Positions 52,195 through 63,065 of a stretch of DNA of 64,000 nt are shown here, one piece after another. The notes under the pieces were generated by a model, which worked only from the letters and a program-made list of their open reading frames with translations, did no database searches and was not told the DNA's origin. The DNA is from Legionella sp. MW5194 (lineage in GTDB: Bacteria; Pseudomonadota; Gammaproteobacteria; Legionellales; Legionellaceae). The stretch is from assembly GCF_016864235.1 (NCBI RefSeq), contig NZ_CP045732.1, positions 2,046,001-2,110,000 of the forward strand. Direction: 5' to 3'. The position numbers and the translations under genes are program-made. Position 1 is the stretch's first letter; each line of letters starts with the position of its first letter.

Positions 52195-54549
52195 ATGCGT
52201 AAGATTTTATCATTAATCCTGGTTTCTCTTGGTTTGGCCTGTGCTTATGCGACAACAGTTGCTATCAAAAACATTGCAATTGATGGACGACCTGCCTATG
52301 AGCTCAATGCCGGGCATTTTAGCAATGAAAACAGCGCCCTTCAGTTGAAACTCCAATTGTCTTCCACACTGAAACAACCGGTAACCATCGAGCATGACAA
52401 AAGTCAAAACGTCTATGTCGTTAAAATTGGTCCGATTGAAGAGTACAGCGTGGCTCAAAACATCAAGCAGTTGTTAAATCACGAGACCTCGGCAACCGGG
52501 ACTAACGCCCCGCCACCCCAGGCACCGCAACTGACGCCGGGTGAGGAAGAACGCGGTGAAAAAAAATTATGGAATCTTCGCAATGCTGACATCCGTGCGG
52601 TCATTGCCGAGGTGTCCCGCGTCACCGGTAAAAATTTTATCATTGATCCACGTGTTCAGGGAAAAATTTCCATTGTCTCCTCAACGCCGATGTCCAATAA
52701 CGAACTCTATCAGGTGTTTCTGTCCGTGCTGCAGGTCTCAGGTTACGCAGCCATTCCCAGCGGCGACGTCATCAAGATTATCCCCAACATCGATGCCAAG
52801 ACCGTCTCTTCTGATTTATTAAGCCAGATGCGCCATCCGCCGCGGGGCGATGACATGATGGTAGTCGTCGTGCCCGTGCGTTATGTCCCCGCCGAGCAAC
52901 TGGTGCCTGTGTTGCGTCCCCTGATGCCGCAATGGAGCAGCATTTCTGCCTATGCACCGTCCAACATGCTGATTCTTTCGGGGCGGGCAAGCAACATTAA
53001 AAGTCTCGCCAATATTATCAAACAGGTCGACAGCTCGTCAGCCAACGACATTGACATGGTCAGACTGCGGCATGCTTTAGCCATGGATGTTGCAGCGACC
53101 CTTAAGGATCTAATCAAATCACAACCCGGCAGTGGCCATGCCCAAACCATGATTGCCGCCGATGATCGCAGCAATGCCATCTTAATCAGCGGCAGCCGTA
53201 CCGAACGCATTAAGCTGCGTCTGCTGATTGCCGGCCTCGATCGGCAAAGCCCTAACGGCACGAACAGCAATACTCAGGTTGTTTATTTAAATTATTTGCG
53301 AGCGGAAGATCTGGTTCCTATCCTCGCAGGCATAGCTCAGGCGAATTTCAGCGGCAATGTTGGCACAACCATCGGCACAATTACGCGCCCTGAACTGGAC
53401 AGCACCAATCCAGCCTCTAACCTGGTGAACAATTCATCCTCCGGGGGTTATGGCGGCAACAGCAGCGGCATGACGCAACCAGCTCAACCGCCGGCGGCTA
53501 ATCCGGCAGCAACGCCCAATACCACTGGCGCCAGCACGCAGAGTGAGGGGTCGACTAAACCCACGGTGCAGATTATTGCCGAACCGAATACCAACTCCAT
53601 CATTCTCAATGCGCCGGCAAGTTTAATCCGCATCCTAAAAGGTGTCATTCGTCAATTGGATATTCGCCCGGCACAATTGCTGATTGAAGCATTGGTGGCC
53701 GAAGTGGATGCCAGTGACGTCAACAGTCTCGGTATTGAATGGGGAACCAATCAGCAAACCGGCGATCCGGGTGATTTTCGCCCAGGGTTTGCCATCATTA
53801 ATAATCAGACTACCATTGATGACTTTCAAGCCCAGATTTATGCCTTGGCACGCAAGCGCAAGGCCAACATTCTGTCCACGCCGTCCGTCGTTGTTTTGGA
53901 TAATCGCCAGGCTAAAATTTTAGTCGGTAGACAGGTGTCCGTGGCCTCCACCACCTACCCCAACAATGCCGGCGGCACCACAACGGCGAGCCCCTATGTC
54001 ACCTTTGACCGGGTGAATGTCGCCCTGCACCTGTATGTTCGTCCGCAAATCACACGCGGTGAGGGTATTCAGTTGCAAATTGATCAGGGCAACGACACCG
54101 TGGATCCAGCCAGCACGCTGGATACAACCAACCCGGTCTTTAAAATCAGCAGCATTGTCACCTCGGTTCATGTGGAAAGCGGCGACATTGTGGTGCTCGG
54201 CGGTTTAACTCAGGACAGTCTGGGTAATGATGATAACCGTCTGCCGATATTGGGTGATATTCCAGGCATTGGCCGTCTTTTCCAGCACAATATCCGCAAC
54301 CGTGAAAAGCGCGTGCTCATGGTCTTTATCCGTCCTATCATTCTAGCAACGGAAGCGGATGCGGTGCATTTAAGCGGCGGCAAGTACAATGACTTACGGC
54401 AGTCGCAGCTCGACTTCCTCCGCTCTCAGGAAACGTATCACAAACATGATGATGAAACCGTGTTGCCACCCCTGAAATCGGCGGATTTGCCGCGACCATT
54501 CCAAAATCGCCTGGTGCAACGCAGCACAACGATAGTCACGACGAAATAG
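52195..54549 (+). CDS. lspD: Type II secretion secretin LspD (GspD)
   Basis: A 784-aa outer-membrane secretin. After the signal peptide (MRKILSLILVSLGLACAYA), residues about 35-95 look like a SPOR domain (HFSNENSALQLKLQLSS, YVVKIGPIEEYSVAQNIKQLL). A Pro-rich linker and then N0 (LWNLRNADIRAVIAEVSRVTGKNFIIDP), N1-N3 repeats with a Gly/Pro/Thr-rich insert near 410-450, and the secretin domain (VALHLYVRPQITRGEGIQLQIDQ, VVLGGLTQD, PILGDIPGIGRLFQHN) follow. The ATG at 52195 is preferred to a TTG one codon earlier. lspE begins 3 nt later. Confidence 0.94.
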   Translation: MRKILSLILVSLGLACAYATTVAIKNIAIDGRPAYELNAGHFSNENSALQLKLQLSSTLKQPVTIEHDKSQNVYVVKIGPIEEYSVAQNIKQLLNHETSATGTNAPPPQAPQLTPGEEERGEKKLWNLRNADIRAVIAEVSRVTGKNFIIDPRVQGKISIVSSTPMSNNELYQVFLSVLQVSGYAAIPSGDVIKIIPNIDAKTVSSDLLSQMRHPPRGDDMMVVVVPVRYVPAEQLVPVLRPLMPQWSSISAYAPSNMLILSGRASNIKSLANIIKQVDSSSANDIDMVRLRHALAMDVAATLKDLIKSQPGSGHAQTMIAADDRSNAILISGSRTERIKLRLLIAGLDRQSPNGTNSNTQVVYLNYLRAEDLVPILAGIAQANFSGNVGTTIGTITRPELDSTNPASNLVNNSSSGGYGGNSSGMTQPAQPPAANPAATPNTTGASTQSEGSTKPTVQIIAEPNTNSIILNAPASLIRILKGVIRQLDIRPAQLLIEALVAEVDASDVNSLGIEWGTNQQTGDPGDFRPGFAIINNQTTIDDFQAQIYALARKRKANILSTPSVVVLDNRQAKILVGRQVSVASTTYPNNAGGTTTASPYVTFDRVNVALHLYVRPQITRGEGIQLQIDQGNDTVDPASTLDTTNPVFKISSIVTSVHVESGDIVVLGGLTQDSLGNDDNRLPILGDIPGIGRLFQHNIRNREKRVLMVFIRPIILATEADAVHLSGGKYNDLRQSQLDFLRSQETYHKHDDETVLPPLKSADLPRPFQNRLVQRSTTIVTTK

Positions 54550-54551
54550 CA

Positions 54552-56033
54552 ATGAACGAGCCTGAAAACATCAAGCGATTACCCTATGGCTTTGCCAAAA
54601 GCCACGGGCTGGTTGCTGTCGCCAACGGCGAGGAGACGCTGCTTTACCACCTCCCCAATTTGTCGCTGACAGCGCTGGCTGAAGCGAAACGCCTGTTGCA
54701 ACAGAAGTTGACGCTTAAGGAAGTCAGCGAACATGAATTCCAACAGCATCTGGCGCAATGCTATCAATCGCAATCGTCCGTTCTTGATGCGGCCATCGAC
54801 ATGGAAGGTGATTTTGATCTATCGCAATTTGCGGATCAACTCTCCAACAGCGAGGATTTACTGGATAACAAGGATGACGCACCCATTATCCGCCTGATCA
54901 ATGCCCTGTTTACCCAGGCCATTAAACAGAAAGCCTCGGATATCCACATCGAAACCTACGAAAACCGGGTGATTGCCCGCAACCGCATTGACGGGGTGCT
55001 TCATGAAGTGCTGGAAATTCAGCGTGCTATCGCGCCGCTGCTCATTTCCCGCGTCAAAGTCATGGCGAAACTGGATATCGCTGAAAAACGCATTCCTCAG
55101 GATGGCCGTATTGCCCTTCGCATCGGTGGTCATAATATTGATGTGCGGGTATCCACCCTGCCATCCAATTATGGCGAGCGCATCGTACTCAGGATTCTGG
55201 ACAAACAGGCCGCGCAACTGGATTTAAACCTGCTCGGCATGCCCGAAAGCACCTTAAGCCTTATCCGGCGTATGATTGCCGAGCCCCATGGCATTATTTT
55301 ATTAACCGGTCCCACTGGCTCTGGTAAAACCACGTCGCTTTATGCCATGCTGACCGAATTAAACGAAGTCAGCCGCAATATCCTTACTATCGAAGATCCG
55401 ATTGAGTACGATCTGCCCGGTATTGGCCAGACCCAGGTCAACACCAAAGTGGAAATGACCTTTGCCAAAGGGTTGCGTGCTATTTTACGTCAGGATCCCG
55501 ATGTGGTGATGATCGGGGAGATCCGCGATCTGGAAACGGCTGAAATCGCGGTGCAAGCGAGCCTTACCGGCCATTTGGTGCTTTCGACGCTGCACACCAA
55601 CAGCGCGCTCGGCGCCATTACCCGTCTGCGTGACATGGGGGTTGAATCCTTTCTGCTCTCATCCAGTTTGGTTGGACTTATCGCGCAGCGTCTGGTAAGA
55701 AAATTATGTTCCTTTTGCAAAGTACCGCATGTGCTCCGCGATGATGAACTGGAATTGATGAATCTCCCTAAACAGTCTGAAAAAATCACGGTCTATGAAC
55801 CCAAAGGCTGTACGGAATGCAATAACTTAGGTTATCGTGGCAGAACCGGGATTTATGAATTGATTGAAATCGATGAGACATTAAGACGCATGATCCACCG
55901 TGATGAGAACCTGCAGGTGCTTGAGGATTACCTCCGCCCCAATCATCCCAGCATCCGTCAGGACGGTTTCAAACGCGTACTGGGGGGTGATACGTCCCTG
56001 GCTGAAATTCTGCGCGTGACCAGCCAGCATTAA
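54552..56033 (+). CDS. lspE: Type II secretion ATPase LspE (GspE)
   Basis: A 493-aa cytoplasmic motor ATPase for pseudopilus assembly. An N-terminal N1E region comes first, then SDIHIETYENRVIARNRIDGVL, Walker A LLTGPTGSGKTTS (253-261), the Asp box TIEDPIEYDLPGIGQTQVN, Walker B DPDVVMIGEIRD, the His box LVLSTLHTNSA, and a four-Cys zinc motif (CSFC and CTEC). It pairs with lspD; the other lsp genes are elsewhere, the known Legionella arrangement. It overlaps the convergent beta-propeller gene by 4 nt. Confidence 0.95.
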   Translation: MNEPENIKRLPYGFAKSHGLVAVANGEETLLYHLPNLSLTALAEAKRLLQQKLTLKEVSEHEFQQHLAQCYQSQSSVLDAAIDMEGDFDLSQFADQLSNSEDLLDNKDDAPIIRLINALFTQAIKQKASDIHIETYENRVIARNRIDGVLHEVLEIQRAIAPLLISRVKVMAKLDIAEKRIPQDGRIALRIGGHNIDVRVSTLPSNYGERIVLRILDKQAAQLDLNLLGMPESTLSLIRRMIAEPHGIILLTGPTGSGKTTSLYAMLTELNEVSRNILTIEDPIEYDLPGIGQTQVNTKVEMTFAKGLRAILRQDPDVVMIGEIRDLETAEIAVQASLTGHLVLSTLHTNSALGAITRLRDMGVESFLLSSSLVGLIAQRLVRKLCSFCKVPHVLRDDELELMNLPKQSEKITVYEPKGCTECNNLGYRGRTGIYELIEIDETLRRMIHRDENLQVLEDYLRPNHPSIRQDGFKRVLGGDTSLAEILRVTSQH

Positions 56034-57922
56034 TCCCCCTCTTCAAACAGACGAATTGCATTTGGCTGCGTCTCCATAATGAATAGTTTCTCCGCCTGAG
56101 GAAGAACAGCGACAGCAGCGGGTGGTGTGGCCTGAGCGACAGGGGTAAGCTGCGAAACCAACAGCTCATTGCTTAAATCAAGATTTTCCTCCACCACCTC
56201 CGCTGTACCGGGATTGAGCGCGGACGCTTTTAACAAGCGCCTGGTTTTTGATTCAATGAAATACATGACATCATCAACGATATCAAGCCCCTGAGGCTCT
56301 GAAAGATTGCTGACCAACACTTCTTTAACACGCGGATTAGCCAGCGAAATGCGGCTGATTTTGCCGCTGTTGGCCAAACCCGTGGTCGTCTGACCTAGCT
56401 CAACAACATAGACATACCCCTGATAAATTTTAAGCTTCGTCGGCGCGTCCAATCCTCCCGCGAAGGATTCCACCACGACGTTACTGGATTCAATACCGCC
56501 ATTATGAAAAATTTTAACAATCGTACCATCCAGTAAACTGGCCGCCAGATAATACTCACCCCCATTGTTTTCCACCCGCACGGTGCAGGAAGGTTGCTTA
56601 TACCATAATCCGGTGTAATCACCGGTCAGGGTTTGATCATGGATGGAGTAATCTGCACGATTCAGAACCAGAATGTTGCCGAGAAACATGTCGGTTAAAA
56701 TGATTTTTCCTTCCTCACGGTCATCGAGGCTTAAACTGGTTGCATGAAAATTAAGATTGTTAAGGCCTGAATTAAAATCTGAAAACACAAAGCGGCTTTC
56801 AAGACTGGCATCCTGGGCATTGAATTCCTTAACCGAAGCGAGATCCGTGACATACAGGGAGCGCCGATCCGAATCGTAGGCAAAATCCCACATTTGTGCT
56901 ACCGGCGAATCAAAGAGAGTCTCCGTTGCACGGGTTGCGACATCAATTTCAAAAATCTGATTCTGATTATTGCTGACATAGACTTTATCCCCGGAGCGAT
57001 CCAGCGTCAGGTTATCCAGTCCGGGGGGCAACGTTGCTAACAGCACGGTTTCATCGCTCAAGGGGTTATGCCGGTAAACATGACCAGTACGTCTTCCAAT
57101 GAAATAAACCCGACCATCCCGGTCAACTTTCACAGCCGCCGGTTTATCAATGTTTTCAACCAGGGGTGTCACCACCCCGGTTTCCACATTGATAACCACA
57201 ATTTGACCATGAACAACATCAGGAGCATATAGCAATCCATCCGGCCCAAACTGAAATGAATTCAGCCACCGCCCTTCCGGTAAAAAGGGCAATAAGGGGA
57301 TGGGACGCGGCAAGGAGCCCCGCCAATCCAATTCATACAGGTTGTAAGGATCAAACCCTGCGACATACAAGCGATCATCCTGACGTCGATAGGCAATGCC
57401 GTCTACGCCCAACAGGCTGGGACCAAAGGTTGCCTTGTACAGTCCGGTTTCCGGCAATAATTGAAAGGCCTCCATGTTGGATTGAATGACACTGCCATTG
57501 GTAAGTACGGTAATCACCCGGCCATCCAAAAAACTGCTGATAGCAATCCCTCCCGGGACATCACGAGAAGGATTGGGGGGAATAATGGTCAAATCCAGAG
57601 GAAAACTGCTCACTTCAGACAGGGTATAAAAACCCCCCTCAAACTGTTTTTCAATCACATTAAACAGCTTGATGACTTTGGGAGCTGATGCCGTCAGCAA
57701 TTGATTATTATTGCGGGTGGCAAGACCATAAGAACCCTTGGTTTCTTCAGTCGATTGCAGAAAAAGTGAGGTGCTGCGGGCGTGCGCCACGGCTTGATGA
57801 ACAGGCCATACGGCCAGGAGACTGAAAGCTAAAAGACAACACCTTAACCGCAATCCCTTGTTGGCGGGCCGACTTACAAATAGGGGGATTACGTCATTAC
57901 AGGGCTTATCAGCAATGATCAT
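56030..57922 (-). CDS. Exported beta-propeller-like protein
   Basis: A 630-aa protein I do not recognise as a named family. A signal-like segment at about 28-48 (CCLLAFSLLAVWPVHQAVAHA) follows a basic stretch. The rest is repeated beta-strand units of the SMP-30/NHL type: GVDGIAYRRQDDRLYVAGFDPYNLYELD, GPDGLLYAPDVVHGQIVVINVETG, KVDRDGRVYFIGRRTGHVYRHN, LDRSGDKVYVSNNQNQIFEIDVATR, and similar units in the second half (PQGLDIVDDVMYFIESKTRRLLKAS). Two propellers are likely. It may be secreted; the neighbouring lspD/E genes are suggestive only. Confidence 0.7.
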   Translation of the reverse strand: MIIADKPCNDVIPLFVSRPANKGLRLRCCLLAFSLLAVWPVHQAVAHARSTSLFLQSTEETKGSYGLATRNNNQLLTASAPKVIKLFNVIEKQFEGGFYTLSEVSSFPLDLTIIPPNPSRDVPGGIAISSFLDGRVITVLTNGSVIQSNMEAFQLLPETGLYKATFGPSLLGVDGIAYRRQDDRLYVAGFDPYNLYELDWRGSLPRPIPLLPFLPEGRWLNSFQFGPDGLLYAPDVVHGQIVVINVETGVVTPLVENIDKPAAVKVDRDGRVYFIGRRTGHVYRHNPLSDETVLLATLPPGLDNLTLDRSGDKVYVSNNQNQIFEIDVATRATETLFDSPVAQMWDFAYDSDRRSLYVTDLASVKEFNAQDASLESRFVFSDFNSGLNNLNFHATSLSLDDREEGKIILTDMFLGNILVLNRADYSIHDQTLTGDYTGLWYKQPSCTVRVENNGGEYYLAASLLDGTIVKIFHNGGIESSNVVVESFAGGLDAPTKLKIYQGYVYVVELGQTTTGLANSGKISRISLANPRVKEVLVSNLSEPQGLDIVDDVMYFIESKTRRLLKASALNPGTAEVVEENLDLSNELLVSQLTPVAQATPPAAVAVLPQAEKLFIMETQPNAIRLFEEGD

Positions 57923-58002
57923 TACTTTGAGCTCCCGGACTTAAGCAGAATTTACGTTTAATCAACGATAAACTAACTATAGTCCAAGAGCCCTGAATGT
58001 GC

Positions 58003-59370
58003 TTAATCGCTGATTTTTCGCCAGGTGGTTCCCTGCGGGCCGTCCAATAACTCGATTCCTGACTTAGCCAGCGAATCCCGGATTTCATCAGCACGTGCCC
58101 AATTCTTGTCAGCGCGTGCCTGCAGACGTTCCTGAATCAATTGTTCAATGCCTTCCTTGTCTTCTTCATTCAAACCCGACTGCAGGAAATCCAGGGGATT
58201 GGCTTGCATGAGCCCTAACACACCGGCTAAATGCTTCAGTGTTAACGCCAATTGCGGATCGCGCGTTTTATTGACCTCATGACTGAGATCAAATAACACC
58301 GACAAGGCCACAGGCGTATTGAAATCATCATTCATGGCGGCGGCAAACGCTGCTTCCCATTTTTCATGCAGCGCCAGCGAGTCATCGCAGTGAATGTCCT
58401 TGATCGATTGATAAAGTCGCGCCAACGCCTTGCGGGCATTATGCAAATTCTCTTCGGAATAATTCAAGGGACTGCGGTAATGGCTGCTTAACAGGAAATA
58501 ACGGATTGCTTCCGCATGGTGTTTTTTCAAGACATCCTCAATCGTGAAAAAATTCCCGACTGATTTCGCCATCTTCTCGTTGTTAACCTGCAGCATGCCA
58601 ACGTGCAGCCAATAATTGGCAAACGGTTTTTCGCTGGCGGCTTCACTCTGGGCAATTTCATTTTCGTGATGCGGGAACTGCAAATCCAGGCCGCCGCCAT
58701 GAATATCAAATTGTTCGCCCAGTTCCTGCATCGCCATGGCAGAACATTCAATATGCCAGCCTGGACGGCCATCACCCCAGGGGGAAGGCCAACTGGGCTC
58801 CGAGGCTTTGGCTTTCTTCCACAGCACAAAATCAAGCGGCGAGCGCTTTTCCCTGACGACGTCGATGCGCGCGCCGGCAATTAAATTCTCAATTTCTTTA
58901 TTGGATAGTTTACCGTATGCTTTAAAACGCTCGACTTCAAAACAGACATCGCCATTGTCGCTGACATAGGCAAAGCCTTTTGCCATCAAACGTTCGATGA
59001 GACGAATAATGGCTGCAATATGGGCCGTGGCGCGCGGTTCCACATCGGGCGGCAGAATATTCAGGGCGCGGGCATCCTCATGCATGGCTTCAATGTAGAG
59101 GGATGTCAGTTGATCAATTGGCATGTGCCGCTCGTTAGCCCGAACAATGATTTTATCATCAATGTCGGTAATGTTTCTGACGTACGTCACGTCATAGCCT
59201 TCAGCACGCAGGAAACGCACCATGACATCAAAGGCCACCATGGAACGGGCATGGCCTAAATGGCAACGGTCATACACTGTAACACCGCAGGCGTACAAGC
59301 CGATTTTTCCGGGTTCAATGGGTACAAACTGTTCTTTTTTTCGGGTCAGTGAATTGTATAAATATAACAT
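58003..59370 (-). CDS. cysS: Cysteinyl-tRNA synthetase
   Basis: A 455-aa class I synthetase. [25 protein letters not shown] has the zinc Cys and the HIGH-type [16 protein letters not shown] and [19 protein letters not shown] hold further zinc ligands, and [12 protein letters not shown] is the KMSKS loop. It is full length. Its start is 9 nt after the glnS stop, so it is part of the same transcription unit. Confidence 0.96.
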   Translation of the reverse strand: MLYLYNSLTRKKEQFVPIEPGKIGLYACGVTVYDRCHLGHARSMVAFDVMVRFLRAEGYDVTYVRNITDIDDKIIVRANERHMPIDQLTSLYIEAMHEDARALNILPPDVEPRATAHIAAIIRLIERLMAKGFAYVSDNGDVCFEVERFKAYGKLSNKEIENLIAGARIDVVREKRSPLDFVLWKKAKASEPSWPSPWGDGRPGWHIECSAMAMQELGEQFDIHGGGLDLQFPHHENEIAQSEAASEKPFANYWLHVGMLQVNNEKMAKSVGNFFTIEDVLKKHHAEAIRYFLLSSHYRSPLNYSEENLHNARKALARLYQSIKDIHCDDSLALHEKWEAAFAAAMNDDFNTPVALSVLFDLSHEVNKTRDPQLALTLKHLAGVLGLMQANPLDFLQSGLNEEDKEGIEQLIQERLQARADKNWARADEIRDSLAKSGIELLDGPQGTTWRKISD

Positions 59371-59379
59371 GCCTTCCTC

Positions 59380-61047
59380 TCAGCTCGTTTTGCCCCAGGT
59401 ATCCTTTAATCCGACAATGCGGTGAAAGGCGATGACTTTGTGATGTTCCACCTCGTTGACGCAATAATACCCCAAGCGCTCAAACTGGAAGGTTTCCCCC
59501 ACGGGCTGTCTCGCCAGCGAGGGCTCGCAAAAACCCTCACGAACCTGTAAGGAATCCTTGTTGAGGAATTGCAGGAAATCCTCCTCGCGCGCCGGGTTGG
59601 CGTCATTAAACAAGCGATCGTATTGATAAATTTTAATCGGGTAAGCGTGTTGGCTCGACACCCAGTGAATCACCCCTTTCACTTTGCGATCCGGCGGGTT
59701 TTTTCCCAGGGTGTCTGGATCATAGGTACAACGTACTTCGATAATCTGCCCGTTATCATCATGAATAACCTGATTGGCGCGAATCACATAGGCGTTACGC
59801 AAACGCACTTCTCGCCCCGGCGCTAAACGGAAATAATCCTTGGGCGGCGCTTCCATAAAGTCGGAGCGCTCAATGTAAAGCTCGCGGCAGAAAGGCAGCA
59901 TGCGGTTTCCAGCATCGGCATTCTGAGGATGAAAAGCCGCAGTTAACTCTTCAACCTGATTGTCAGGGTAATTGTCAATGACAATTTTAAGCGGCTCAAG
60001 CACACACAGCGCGCGTTTTGACACTTTATTTAGTTCATCACGAACACATTCTTCAAGCAGGGACATGTCAATGACTGAATCGCTGCGGGAAATACCGATC
60101 ATTTCACAAAACTGGCGTATAGCTGCCGGTGGATAGCCGCGTTTACGCATGCCCCGCAAAGTCGGCAGGCGCGGATCATCCCAGCCGGAGACAATTTTTT
60201 TCTCAACCAGTTCGCGTAATTTACGTTTACTGGTCACCGTATGGGAAAGGTTTAAGCGGGCAAATTCCGTTTGAACAGGACGTGCAGGCACAGGCAGGTT
60301 TTCGATGAACCAGTCATACAGCGGACGATGATCCTGGAATTCCAGGGTACACAGGGAATGGGTGATATGCTCCAGGGCATCGGAAATGGGGTGTGCATAA
60401 TCATACATGGGGTAAATGCACCATGCGTCACCCGTGCGTTGATGGCTGGCATGGCGTATCCGGTATAATACCGGATCGCGCATATTCACATTACCCGACT
60501 GCATGTCGATGCGTGCTCTCAGCACATGGGCGCCATCGGGAAATTCCCCGGCTTTCATCCGTTCAAACAGATCGAGGTTTTCTTCTACCGACCGATTACG
60601 ATAAGGGCTCTCTTTGCCTGGCATCTGCAACGTGCCGCGGTAAGAGCGGATTTCGTCCATGCTTAGGCTGTCCACGTAGGCTTTTCCTGCTTTGATTAAC
60701 AGGACCGCGTAATCATACAGCTGTTGATAATAGTCCGAGGAATGGGTCATGTCGCACCACTCAAAACCCAGCCATTTGACATCGTCAATGATGGCATTGA
60801 CAAACTCTTCCTCTTCCTTGATGGGATTGGTATCGTCAAAACGAAGATAACAACGTCCGTTGAATTCCTCTGCGAGACCAAAATTCAGGCAGATGGATTT
60901 GGCATGGCCGACATGAAGGTAACCATTGGGCTCCGGCGGAAAACGGGTCACAACCTCTTGATGTTTGCCGCTCGCTAATTCATCGGTAATCAACTGGCGT
61001 ATAAAATGGGCTCTTTTTTCACTGCTTTCTGTCATGTTTTTATCCAT
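59380..61047 (-). CDS. glnS: Glutaminyl-tRNA synthetase
   Basis: A 555-aa class I synthetase. FPPEPNGYLHVGHAKSICLNFGLA contains the HIGH motif, FDDTNPIKEEEEFV the acceptor-binding region, SHTVTSKRKLRELVE the KMSKS equivalent, and the C-terminal beta-barrels read the anticodon. Its ATG shares one base with the trpA stop (TAATG), so its translation is coupled to trpA. A second ATG 4 codons in (61035) is possible. Confidence 0.96.
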   Translation of the reverse strand: MDKNMTESSEKRAHFIRQLITDELASGKHQEVVTRFPPEPNGYLHVGHAKSICLNFGLAEEFNGRCYLRFDDTNPIKEEEEFVNAIIDDVKWLGFEWCDMTHSSDYYQQLYDYAVLLIKAGKAYVDSLSMDEIRSYRGTLQMPGKESPYRNRSVEENLDLFERMKAGEFPDGAHVLRARIDMQSGNVNMRDPVLYRIRHASHQRTGDAWCIYPMYDYAHPISDALEHITHSLCTLEFQDHRPLYDWFIENLPVPARPVQTEFARLNLSHTVTSKRKLRELVEKKIVSGWDDPRLPTLRGMRKRGYPPAAIRQFCEMIGISRSDSVIDMSLLEECVRDELNKVSKRALCVLEPLKIVIDNYPDNQVEELTAAFHPQNADAGNRMLPFCRELYIERSDFMEAPPKDYFRLAPGREVRLRNAYVIRANQVIHDDNGQIIEVRCTYDPDTLGKNPPDRKVKGVIHWVSSQHAYPIKIYQYDRLFNDANPAREEDFLQFLNKDSLQVREGFCEPSLARQPVGETFQFERLGYYCVNEVEHHKVIAFHRIVGLKDTWGKTS

Positions 61048-61850
61048 TATTCATCGATGGCACGGCGCATGTCTGCAATCAGAGTCACGCCGTGTAAAAT
61101 GTAATCGTCCTTACGCGTGTAACTGTCGAAGAGCCGTTCCACCAGTGCGGCTCCTACAATCACCCCGTCAGCAAAATCAGCAACCTGGGAAGCCATGTCT
61201 GCCGTTTTAATACCAAATCCCACCATAAGCGGCAAGCGGGTTTGCGCATGACGATGCTGATAATGTTTTCTTACTTCATCCAGGGCAAAACTGCTGGCGC
61301 CGGTTACCCCTTTTAGGGACACGTAGTAAAGATACCCTTGTGCAAAGTGATTGATGCGATCCATGCGTTCATCGCTGGTAGTCGGTGAGCAGAGGTAAAT
61401 CATGTAAAGCCCTGCTTCACGCCAGATTTTTGCAACCTCTTCACTTTCCTCAGGCGGTAAATCCACCAAGATGGTGCCATCCGCACCCGCTGCTTTCGCC
61501 TCACGGGCGAAACGTTCATAGCCATGCATTTCCACCGGATTAACATACCCCATCAGAATGAGGGGCGTGGTGTCATCCTTTTGGCGAAATTCGGTCACGT
61601 ATTGCAAAACCGTTTTCAGGGTTGTACCGTTATTCAACGACCGCTCCATGGCCGCCTGAATCACCGGTCCCTCCGCCATGGGGTCGGAGAAAGGAATACC
61701 GATCTCCAGAATATCAGCGCCGGCTTTAACCAGCGCGTGCATCAATTCCACGGTTCGTTCAGGCTGTAAATCCCCTGCCGTGATATAAGGGCTTAAGGCT
61801 TTTTTATTGCTGTCGTGCAATCGTTTTAAACATGCGTCAATTCGGTTCAT
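61047..61850 (-). CDS. trpA: Tryptophan synthase alpha subunit
   Basis: A 267-aa TIM barrel that cleaves indole-3-glycerol phosphate. ILEIGIPFSDPMAEGPVIQAA holds the catalytic Glu, LILMGYVNPV and DGTILVDLPPEES the catalytic Asp, and YYVSLKGVTGA and PLMVGFGIKTADM the phosphate site. The order trpF-trpB-trpA continues the tryptophan pathway. Confidence 0.96.
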   Translation of the reverse strand: MNRIDACLKRLHDSNKKALSPYITAGDLQPERTVELMHALVKAGADILEIGIPFSDPMAEGPVIQAAMERSLNNGTTLKTVLQYVTEFRQKDDTTPLILMGYVNPVEMHGYERFAREAKAAGADGTILVDLPPEESEEVAKIWREAGLYMIYLCSPTTSDERMDRINHFAQGYLYYVSLKGVTGASSFALDEVRKHYQHRHAQTRLPLMVGFGIKTADMASQVADFADGVIVGAALVERLFDSYTRKDDYILHGVTLIADMRRAIDE

Positions 61851-61865
61851 TACGTCCTGCCTGCG

Positions 61866-63065
61866 TTAAATAGTCAATTTGTCAATCGCGGCAATAGTAT
61901 GCATGTCTTTGTCGCCGCGTCCCGACAAATTGACAATGATTCGTTGGGTGGGCGCCATGGTCTTTGCGAGCTTCATGGCGTACGCCACCGCATGACTGGA
62001 TTCCAGTGCCGGAATAATGCCTTCTGTTCGTGTGAGGGTACGGAATGCCTGAAGGGCTTCCTCATCGGTGATGGGGACGTACTGGACGCGGCCCTGATCT
62101 TTTAGATAGGCATGCTCAGGCCCCACGCCGGGATAATCAAGCCCTGCGGAGATGGAGTGAGTGTCTTTGATTTGGCCATTTTCATCGCACAACAGGTAAG
62201 TGCGGTTGCCATGCAAGACGCCGGGTTTACCTGCAATCAACGACGCCGCGTGTTCACCGCTTTCAATTCCTTTGCCTGCTGCCTCGACGCCATAAATGGC
62301 GACCGCTTCATCATCGAGGAAAGGGTAAAACAGTCCCATGGCATTGGAACCGCCTCCCACACAGGCCACCAGCGCATCCGGCAGAGAACCGGTTTTTTCA
62401 AGCATCTGCGCACGGGCTTCACGGCCAATAACGGCCTGAAAATCACGGACAATCTGCGGGTAAGGATGCGGACCCGCCACAGTGCCAATAATGTAGAAGG
62501 TGTTGTCGATGTTACTCACCCAATCACGCATGGCTTCATTCAAGGCATCTTTCAGGGTTCTGGAACCGGCGGTGACCGGCACCACCTCCGCCCCTAAAAG
62601 CTTCATGCGGTAAACGTTGCTGGCTTGTCGTTTGATGTCTTCCGAGCCCATGTAAACGACACAATCAAGGCCCAGTTTGGCTGCCACCGTGGCGGAGGCC
62701 ACGCCATGCTGGCCGGCACCGGTTTCAGCAATGATGCGGGTCTTGCCCATGCGCTTGGCCAATAACCCCTGCCCCACGGTATTATTGATTTTATGTGCGC
62801 CGGTGTGATTAAGATCTTCCCGCTTTAAATAGATGCCTGCCCCGCCCAGTTGCCTGCTCAACCGTTCGGCATGGTATAACGGGGTAGCTCGACCGACATA
62901 ATCCTTCAATTCTGACGTCAGTTCCGCCAGAAAATCAGGGTCCAAACGGTATTTTTCATAGGCTGTTTTTAACTGCTGCAACGCCTGCATCAAGGTATCG
63001 GCAACAAACACACCGCCATACGGGCCAAAATGGCCGTGTTCATCAGGAAGATCGCTGAAACGCAT
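61866..63065 (-). CDS. trpB: Tryptophan synthase beta subunit
   Basis: A 399-aa PLP enzyme joining indole and serine. [41 protein letters not shown] (PLP Lys in HKINN), [29 protein letters not shown] (PLP phosphate) and [11 protein letters not shown] are all intact. It begins directly at the trpF stop. Confidence 0.97.
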   Translation of the reverse strand: MRFSDLPDEHGHFGPYGGVFVADTLMQALQQLKTAYEKYRLDPDFLAELTSELKDYVGRATPLYHAERLSRQLGGAGIYLKREDLNHTGAHKINNTVGQGLLAKRMGKTRIIAETGAGQHGVASATVAAKLGLDCVVYMGSEDIKRQASNVYRMKLLGAEVVPVTAGSRTLKDALNEAMRDWVSNIDNTFYIIGTVAGPHPYPQIVRDFQAVIGREARAQMLEKTGSLPDALVACVGGGSNAMGLFYPFLDDEAVAIYGVEAAGKGIESGEHAASLIAGKPGVLHGNRTYLLCDENGQIKDTHSISAGLDYPGVGPEHAYLKDQGRVQYVPITDEEALQAFRTLTRTEGIIPALESSHAVAYAMKLAKTMAPTQRIIVNLSGRGDKDMHTIAAIDKLTI

